From contig NW_004454178.1 of the NCBI RefSeq assembly GCF_000283155.1, positions 22,889,191 to 22,953,190 on the forward strand: 64,000 nt of DNA, written 5' to 3'. Shown piece after piece: positions 56,543 to 64,000 of the stretch (its first letter is position 1; each line of letters starts with the position of its first letter). The position numbers and the translations under genes are program-made. The notes beneath the pieces are model-generated. The model made no database searches and had not been told where the DNA came from. It saw only the letters and a list, made by a program, of their open reading frames with translations. The DNA is from Ceratotherium simum simum (lineage: Eukaryota; Chordata; Mammalia; Perissodactyla; Rhinocerotidae).

Positions 56543-57789
56543 TTTTATATTCACAAAAAAACCATAATTGTATTTTATAAAAATTAATTGATCAGTTTGG
56601 CACTTTTCCCACTATACCTTACAGTCATTGGTAACCTTGGAAAAGGCACATTTGCAAGAATGGAAGGCAGATTAAGGAAATAAGCGAGTTGTTGATTATC
56701 AATTCCCTGATCAGTAACATGGCTATTAAATTTCTTCCTCATCGAGTTTTTGTGATGACCCACGAGACCCCTGCCTTATCTCCCAGTGCAATGACTGACA
56801 CATGGTGGGTTTGCAGTGGGGTCACATCAGAACAGGAGGAGATTGGGGCATTGGTGAGAGTCCATCTACCACAAGAGGCAAAGCTGAAAGGGTGGGCACA
56901 TGAATGGAGTTGAGTCCATGAGGAATTAAGGTTAGATGAGGGACAGTCTCCACAGGAGCCTCCAGAAAGATGGAAACAATATGAGCTGCTGAAAATAATC
57001 ATTATTACCATGGAACCAAATTTTCCCGCTTCCCCTCACCTCTCTGGAGGGCTTGTCTGCATGGTGTTGGGCTGGTGAAGCCTCTTAAATTCTCAATACT
57101 GTCCATCCTGGGAATGGGGCATCACCCATTACTACCCTGGGTCTATAAAGAGTAAACCAAGGGAGAAACACCAAGTTATTTGGTTAAGAGCACATATTAA
57201 ATAAGCTCCTGTGTTTCTTCTATGGCCAAATGGAAATATTAGTTTGTCTTGGGAACATGAATGAAAAATCCTTTGTGGCCAGGAAGCTTAATACCAACTT
57301 CAGCTCCCAGTTGTAGTAAAAGATTCATCTCAGATCCCTTTCCTCCTGTTAGATAGATTTTCTGATTTCTTTCTAGGTATTTTGTTTTGCTTTATGAGTA
57401 TTAACTCTTAAGATACCTTAAATCTAATGGAAGTAGAAGCGTAAATCTCAAGTAAAAAAAAAAAAAATCTTGTCTTGTGGAGTCAATATGAAGATTAATG
57501 TGTTAATATTTACAGAGAACTTTGAGAACAAGAATACTTTGAGTAGTATTTTTTTTAATAAAAAGTCATAACCGGAAGCATTATAATAACCTCTTCCATT
57601 CTGGAAGCTGGAGAGCTCTTATTTACTCATTAATTTCCAGTTAAGGAAGGCATAGCTTACAGCTGTCACATTTCTCTGAAGCAAATCGTTTCCTACCGAT
57701 GGGTTCTTTATGAAGCACAATAATGGCAGAAGAGCAATGTGGGACTCTGGAGATTTCATTCCTCATCCAGGCTTTACTGTCACCTCCCC
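56543..57789. other. Anonymous AT-rich DNA
   Basis: A 13-bp A run occurs near 57455. No family or exon is recognised. Confidence 0.4.
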
Positions 57790-58075
57790 GTGGAACCTTC
57801 ACCAAAACAGTCTTCTCCCCAGGCCTCAGTCTCTTGATCCATAACAAGTGGTTTAGACTAGGGATCTTAACCACTTTGGGGTCACAAGTCTAGGTCACAA
57901 GACCTGATGAAAGCCATGGACCTTCCTCCCCCCAGAAATGTAATACACAACATTTATGTATAGTTTCAGGGGTTTGTGGAACAAGGGAAACCCACTCCAG
58001 AGTCTGTGCTAAAGAATCCTAGATGGCCACTTAGGTCTCTCCCAGCTCTTAAGCTTCATAATTCCAAGATTAAGG
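57790..58075 (+). mobile_element. MIR3 split by a hAT element
   Basis: Left piece: CCTCAGTCTCTTGATCCAT and GTGGTTTAGACTA. Right piece: TAGATGGCCACTTAGGTCTC and CCAGCTCTTAAGC. Joined, they follow plus-strand MIR3 order. A hAT element occupies the gap. Confidence 0.72.
57861..58019. mobile_element. Short hAT element inside MIR3
   Basis: The ends GGGATCTTAACCAC and GTGCTAAAGAATCC are imperfect inverted repeats. Internal GATGAAAGCCATGGACC and GTTTCAGGGGTTTGTGG match a non-autonomous hAT-Charlie type. The 8-bp flanks (TTAGACTA and TAGATGGC) are only partly alike, as expected for an old duplication. Confidence 0.68.
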
Positions 58076-60649
58076 TGCCTCATTGGAGGAGGAAAAAAAA
58101 ATGAAGATGTACTAAGCTGCCAGCTTCCGCTGAAGAGCAGCCTGCCCTTTTCACACCTCTCCTGGGTCTCATTCAAATAGGATTTGTGGGGAAAGAAAGG
58201 GTATAATGCCAGTAGGAAAAGGCTATTGGGTATGGCCAGATGCTGGGCATTCTTTACATTTTTTTCTGAGACCACAAATATTTCCATGCTTTGAAATTAT
58301 TATTCCTTTTGCCTGATGTGAGCTTGAATTTGTCCCCTATAACTCATGCCCACTTAACATTCTTGTCACTTCGATCTTCATATCTAAGACGTTCTGTTGG
58401 TCCTCAACCCTGGTTCCATTATTAAGTCATTAACTAACTCCATGAATCCAAAAGGTACCCAGTGGAGAAATTTAGCCCATTGTTTTCCATCCATTCTTTA
58501 TATAGAGCAATGTGATTCTTTTTATGTAGCTCACATAAGGCACCTGGATTCACAAAGGGAATGTGTCTAGTCAGACATTCTCTACCAAAATAGCAACACT
58601 GGAATCTGAGGAGTGTGCTCTGGGCTGAGGCTGCCCTCACTTGCGTGATCCTGAGATATATTCTCCTAACCTCCTTTCTAGACAAGATGGCCAACGCATT
58701 CCTGGGCTTTTGCGCCCTCTGTGGGATGTCCCATCTCAAACCTTCCTGTCCCACCCTCAATGATTCAGAGACCTCACAGATCCACCCCACAGAGGCCCCT
58801 CCCTCTGCTATGCCCTGACTGGGCAGTGTTCCCCTCAGTAGGGCTGGGGTTATACCCTGGATAGACCCGCCCCTGAATGTTTTGAGGTTTCAACAGTGAG
58901 AATTCTTTGGGTTGCAAATATCAGAAACACGACTCACAGTAGTATATACAAAAAGGAGGATATATTTAAAGAATCCGAAGTTGTCTCAAGAACTCAACAG
59001 TAAGAATGCATCTAGACCTCAGAAACAAATGAATCTGGGGGGAAGGGAGACTGCCGTCCCAGGAGTCTTTCTCCATCTCTCATTGCCCCACACAGGTCCC
59101 TCCACATCTTTAGTCCACGTGGCAGAGACCACAGTTGCATGCCTAAACTTCAGGCACCTGAAGGAGGCTGACTTCTCTATCTCAGCCCCAAGTCCAAAAC
59201 TCTACAAAGCGCTCTTGCCCATGTTGATCAGGTGCCGGCTGAAGATCCGGTCCACTGCAGCCAGTGGGCAGTGTCACGCAGTACTACTATGGGGAGCAAG
59301 CAATGGAATGGAAGACAGATGAGCAAAGTTTCTAAAATTGGTGCTGACTGTGCTGGGTGGAAAGAATTCCTCTCTCCTTTCGTCTTCCTCCTCAGGTCCT
59401 ATAATCACCAACCCAGGGTTCCTCCAACTCTTATTTATAAATAGTTATATTTATATAACTACTTTAAAAGAGGCTTAGTTCCCTCCAAACTTCTCTTACT
59501 GGGGGATCCCTATATAGACTATATAATAGGCACTACCCAGAAAATTGAGGTTTAAATACCTCTTGAAAATAATACCTTTGCCTGTGATGACAACCAGATG
59601 GCCCCAAGGAACAGGCTCTGCCACCTGGGCCCATTCTCCTTCCCTCAACTTACTGCACTCACCTTGAAGCAGGAGTTTGGCAAAGGTCATGAGTGGTGGA
59701 ATGAAGGAATTCACAAAGTCAGTGAAAGGAACGACTTCAAAGGATACACTCAGAAATTGGCACCAATAGGGCATTCTTGGCACTTTTTCGTGTGGAGCAG
59801 ATCGCACAGTTCATATTGTCCCAGTTAGTGCCCCAAAGCCCATATTAGCTGACGGCGGGTCTGCACCTCTAACCACCATCAGCGTCTCTCGGTGAGCAGC
59901 CAAGTGGCAATTCTCCTAAAAACAGAAAAATGTGTTCAATGCCACTCTGACCTCTGCTCTAGAAAATGAAGTTGGTTCAAGCTTAAGGCAGTTTACAATT
60001 TCTCTTCTTGACTCTCTTGGGAAATCCGATCAAGAGTTTCCACCCATAGCCCTTCTCCAATCTTGCTGGAAAAGAACTTGTAGGGTGGTAGTTCTTACTC
60101 TGACATCTTTGGCCCCCAGGAGACCTCTGGATGGTGATCAGGGAACCAGGAGGTTGCTGACGTTATGTATGAAAATTCATGGGTATTTCTCTAGGAAGTT
60201 CTTAGCTTCCATCAGATTCTCAAAGTGACCTGTAAACTGAGAGAGATTTCAAATGGCTATTTTCTGGAAAGAGCTAAAATTGATCCCGCCTTGGCTTTCT
60301 TCAGATTTTACGCCATCCACTGAGACTTCATTCTGCCGTCCAGGGCCAGGAAGGGATTCATGAAAACACAAGCTGCGGAGGCAGTTCTCCGATGGAAACA
60401 AGACCCACCCAGGTGCATCATGTCTTGAAGAGCTATGAAGGGTAGACCAGGAGCCCAAGAAACTTCAGAACCGTCTCCAGTCTGTGCCCTCTCTCGGTGT
60501 TCTCATCAACCCCTAAAGACTCAACCATGGCTTCTAGGTAGATGGAAGCAAAGCCTGGTTCTCCACCCTTCGCATTGCCTGAGCTGCATTTGAACTCAGG
60601 CAGTCAGTAGTTACCTCAAAGTCAATGTGAGTTAGGTAGAGCAGGAGAC
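58076..60649. other. Anonymous DNA
   Basis: About 2.5 kb without a confident element. The part from 58900 to 59420 (GGGTTGCAAATATCAGAAAC) weakly resembles a mammalian LTR-like repeat with 'gttgcaagtaacagaaa', but not enough to call. Frames of 103-136 codons carry no domain. Confidence 0.35.
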
Positions 60650-60830
60650 ACCACAAGCTTTGGGGACGAGCCTGTCCTACTGGAAGACTGACCATATCAC
60701 TTAGTAACTGATTAGCATGGGCAAGCCCTGAATCTTTCTGAGCCTCCATCTCCTCATGCAGTAGTGGGGATGGTGAGACCTCCCTGCTGGCTCATGTGAG
60801 TATGGAAGACCGAGGTCAATACTTGGCTCA
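60650..60830 (+). mobile_element. MIR SINE
   Basis: ACCATATCACTTAGTAACTG, GGGCAAGCCCTGAATCTTTC, TCCATCTCCTCATGCAGTAG and CTGGCTCATGTGAGTA fit the plus MIR order. Confidence 0.8.
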
Positions 60831-60914
60831 AAATTGAAATTAGTCTCTTCCCCTCTAAACTAGACTCCGCCCAGTGTCCTGATTTGTAAAAATCTCATCT
60901 CTCTTCATGAATTC

Positions 60915-61370
60915 ATTCTAAAAACAGTCCCCGAGGGCCTGCTCTGTGCCAGGCCCCATGCTAGGTGCTGTGGATGTGGTGTTCAACACACGACCATGGC
61001 CCAGCCCTGGCCGAGCTTCAGTGTGATGCGAGAGAAAGACTGAACACAAGTAAGCAGACTCACAAATGCAATAAAACAAGTGGAGGGAAGTGTTTTGAAG
61101 GAAACAAGGGGCTAAAATGGAGATTATAGGAAGTAGCTTTCAGGAAGAGTGGTTGGGGAGCCTCCCTAATGGAACGGTATTTAGGTTGAGATGTGAAGTA
61201 TGGCAGAGAGGCAGCTATTGAGGGGGCAAAGTGAAGAACATTCCAGAGGAAACAGCATGGGCCGTCCAAGAGGCAGGAAGAAATAAGCACGTTTAAGGGA
61301 CTGAGAAAAGGCCGACGTGACTAGGGACAGTGCCATGAGATGAAGCTGGAGGGTATCCGTGGACATCACG
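60915..61370 (-). mobile_element. L2 LINE 3' region
   Basis: GGGCCTGCTCTGTGCCAGGC, CCATGCTAGGTGCTGTGG, AACATTCCAGAGGAAACAGC and AAGGGACTGAGAAAAGGCC match reversed L2 over about 450 bp, the longest L2 piece in the window. Confidence 0.88.
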
Positions 61371-61673
61371 CCTGGCCTCGTCTGGGTGCAACGGGAAAGC
61401 CCTCAGGAAGGGCAGCGACACAACTCCCCTCTGGCCGCCGGGTGGAAAATGACTGGAAGAGGCAAGCGTAGCAGCAGGGGGACCAGCTACAGGCTAGTGC
61501 AGTGGTCCAGGCGACGAACAGGGGCAGCCCTTGCTGGTCCAGGGCTGAGGCTAGGCAGAAAACCCAGCTCCCACCCCTGCTCTCCTCCCGCAAATCCCAT
61601 CACTTTTCCTTTAAAACATATCTCCTGATGACATCTTCTCCCTACTCCCACACCTGCCAGCCTGCTCCAGACA
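61371..61673. other. Anonymous GC-balanced DNA
   Basis: No feature is recognised. It may include the decayed continuation of the L2 to its left. Confidence 0.35.
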
Positions 61674-61674
61674 G

Positions 61675-61706
<32 letters not shown>

Positions 61707-61714
61707 AAGAGAGA
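61674..61714. repeat. (GA)n microsatellite
   Basis: GA units with one GACAGAAAGAGAG interruption. The tract is all purine except one C. Confidence 0.96.
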
Positions 61715-61880
61715 TAACACTTTGGAGAGCAGAATCTGGTTTCCAAGAAATCAGTTCCACCATGCCAGGCTTTCCCACATCCGTTACTATCAGCATTATA
61801 CTATGCACACCATTACCCAACTCCTTTTCCCCAAAGATGACCCCAAAAGGGCACTTCTCTTTTCCAAACCTTCTGTGAAT

Positions 61881-61994
61881 ATCTCTCTCTCTCTCTCTCC
61901 CCCCCCCTCCCCCCACCCCCGTCTCTCTCTCTCTCTCTCCTTTTCTCTCCCTTTCTCTCTTTCTCTCTCCTTCTCTCTCCCTATCTCTCTCTCA
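61881..61994. repeat. (CT)n / C-rich pyrimidine tract
   Basis: CTCTCTCT blocks separated by C runs (61899-61906 and others) make over 100 bp of nearly pure pyrimidine. It is the reverse complement of the GA tract 170 bp upstream. Confidence 0.96.
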
Positions 61995-64000
61995 GTAGTC
62001 TGGTGAAACTGATATACTTATATTTCAGAGCAAATTGGAGAGCATTTAAGAGAAGATTTTAATTGTTTTCTATCATCTATGGCAGGTTTCATTTGTTAGC
62101 AATAATTGATAAGGCAGAATTCATATGCAAGAGGGACAGTGTTTTGAAAAGATGTTTTATGCATTTAAAATCAAGGTAAAAACAGATCAGTTTGAGTAAG
62201 ATTCCCCTAGGCTATATTTACATCCAATATCTTTTATCTATGTGTTCTTTGATACCAATGGCATAGCTGTCATCTCCGGGGATTCTGTAGGATAAGAGAA
62301 GGGGATTTCTTTCCTTCTCTATTATTGCGTATTGTTTTGCTCCAGTCTGAAGCACTGAGATACTATATTATAGATAAAAAATGGGCAGAACTGCTTGCTC
62401 TTTTCTAGTGTGGAAACTCACTAATAAAACAGTAATCTTGCCTCTCTGCAGCAGAAAACAACAGGAGGAAAAGTTAGCTTTGTCAGCGGAGGCCATCTTT
62501 CCTCAGTCAAGAACTACAAAGCTTTAAAAGATCTAAATCTGATGTTAAGCTGTTTTAGCATTCAGAAGAAACACATAATACTCTGACCTGGCAATTTAAC
62601 ATGATGGATACACGCTGTCTTGTAGTACAAGTACATTAATTTCATCAAAAACTTAGGCTCCAGTAAAATGTCCTGCTCTTTAATTACAAAATTTTTCTGG
62701 TGAATCTCCAAAAATAATTTCTCAAATTATCCTAAATGTAGGTATTTTTAAAATACCTTCTAATCCAGTTTTCCCCCTCAATCTACATTTTCCTGGAGTT
62801 CTATTGAAACATCAATTTAGAAAATTAGTCAACTAATTTAAATATGATTAGCCAACCAATTTAGCTATAACCCTACAGTTAAATTAGGTTGAATGTGAAG
62901 TTTTCCGGCGTTTGTCTTCGTGGGTACAAAGACCCATTCTCACTTGCAAATGGGCATTTTAACTCCATTAGCTGTCCCTCCAAACATTGGGCTCTGTCCA
63001 ATATTCAAAATTAACTTGGCTTCCATTAAAGAAAACAAAAATGATTCATGAAGAGTGACTGGATGATTACCAAACTCAGGTGAAGTTCATGTCAGTAATG
63101 CGAGGCTCAGTCACCTCCACCAGCGTGTGCTAACCAGGACAGAGAGCACCGGCACTCTGGAAACACCAAGAACAAGTGCAAACTTGCCTTTTAGCCTGAT
63201 GAGGGCTGGCCCTGTGGCTGTGGACTTCTGCATTCTTGCTTTTGCTGGTCAGTAACAGTCATCTCTCCAGCTCTCATTGTGCACCCCTCTCTTGGTTTTC
63301 AGAGCTGGTGAGGGTCTGTGCAGGGCTGCTGTGAGGTTCTGGTTCCCTTAGCAGAGCAGCGTGGGTCAGCCACTGCTTTCTGTGGTCCCTATCGGGCTGG
63401 TACCATTCGTGCTGTTGAAGCTACTGGCAGGATTCGCAGAGACTGGCTTTGAACCACAGGGGTCTGGGAGAGGAGTGGTCCTCTGTGGCTGTGGTGTGCT
63501 GGAGCCTGCTTGCAACAGCTCACAAAGGCCAATCAGTAAATTTTCAGGAATTTTGCAAGGCAGTTGTTAAACCATTGGTAGCTTAAAATGAGCCATGACG
63601 AGAACATTTACACCACGGAAATGGACAAATCTTAAAAACCCAGGCTTTGGGTTTTTTTCCCATAGAGCCAGTTGTTAAGTATTTATCAGCATACCACTGG
63701 GGCTGGGTCATCTCTTGGCTACCAGGAGACCAAGACATATAGTTCATAATTGCTTTCTCAGGCTGCCCGGGAGCCCAAGAAGATGGTGCTGACGGGGATC
63801 AGATTTCCCAGAAGAAAGTGTGGTTGAAGCCAGAGGTTCTATCAGAGATGTTCTTCCATTTGGCCTTGAAAACACGAGTCACTTCTGTTGCCTTTCACCA
63901 AGTCTAATTGCGTAATAGATGTCTGGGACAGCTTGAAAGACTCCATCTTAGTTTTCTTTCATTTTCAATATTGCTTCTCTGGGAATCTACAGGATGACCT
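61995..64000. other. Repeat-poor AT-rich DNA, possible conserved noncoding block
   Basis: I recognise no mobile element in the last 2 kb, the longest such stretch in the second half of the window. The part from 62020 to 62900 is rich in TTAATTG, AATTGATAA and TATGCAA-like motifs and has a perfect palindrome with 9-bp arms at 62740-62758. No splice-flanked exon or promoter is visible. Confidence 0.4.

Noticed and set aside
58900..59420. Possible LTR-like repeat starting GGTTGCAAATATCAGAAAC
   Set aside because: Similarity is confined to the first tens of bases, with no polyadenylation signal, ends or duplication found.
61611..62006. Open frames rich in serine/leucine or arginine/glutamate around 61.6-62.0 kb
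   Set aside because: They are produced by the GA and CT simple repeats.
63206..63221. GGGCTGGCCCTGTGGC resembling an ERE head
   Set aside because: The match ends after about 16 bp. No B box, tail modules or duplication follow, so it is most likely chance.
1..64000. CRISPR arrays, bacterial operons, phage or plasmid modules
   Set aside because: No regularly spaced direct repeats with unique spacers, no ribosome-binding-site-led gene strings and no coding density are present. All large-scale structure fits mammalian interspersed repeats.

Overview
This window looks like nuclear DNA of a mammal, almost certainly a perissodactyl and most likely a horse-type genome. The diagnostic evidence is nine copies of the equine-type tRNA-derived SINE (ERE). 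These have a GGCCGGCCC-type head, a GGTTCGGATCC B box and AGGAAGAT/CTTCCTC tail modules, and most are flanked by readable target-site duplications. All other recognisable content is standard placental-mammal repeat: L1, L2, MIR/MIR3, MaLR/ERVL LTRs, and Tigger and hAT DNA transposons. No bacterial, viral-genome or plasmid organisation is present.

No protein-coding exon, tRNA, rRNA or CRISPR array can be supported. The open frames are short (longest 191 codons). They fall in repeats or in anonymous GC-rich DNA, and they lack recognisable domains except for a broken ERVL pol relic on the minus strand at about 53.8-56.0 kb. The window is best read as intergenic or long-intronic DNA.

Layout. 0-12 kb: anonymous DNA with MIRs, an L1 inserted in an older L1 (3.0-3.4 kb), a GC-rich minisatellite patch (5.4-5.8 kb), MER5-type hATs, an L2, a terminal-inverted-repeat mini-transposon (8.83-9.01 kb) and a run of minus-strand LTRs (9.6-11.4 kb). 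14-18.4 kb: three L1 pieces, one carrying an antisense solo LTR and an ERE. 19-26 kb: a MaLR LTR, an L2, an ERE, a deleted Tigger and a hAT split by an ERE. 27-31 kb: pyrimidine-rich DNA that may be old L2, then an MLT1. 34-41.8 kb: an L1, a 400-bp tRNA-type SINE that is not an ERE, further EREs and an MLT1 next to unexplained DNA. 42-51.5 kb: AT-rich DNA, an L1 with an inverted 5' part containing both an LTR and a second L1, another L1 with an ERE, and a large GATA microsatellite. 53-58 kb: ERE, ERVL pol relic, ERE, and a MIR3 split by a hAT. 60-64 kb: MIR, L2, opposed GA and CT tracts, and a repeat-poor end that could hold conserved noncoding sequence.

The window is mainly a layered record of transposition. 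I see no new functional system. The points most worth checking are the nested, inverted L1 at 46-47 kb, the non-ERE SINE at 37.4 kb, the hybrid ERE at 25.7 kb, an unnamed repeat present twice (34.5 and 51.1 kb), and the repeat-poor AT-rich segments. Repeat names come from remembered consensus sequences, so subfamily names are provisional.
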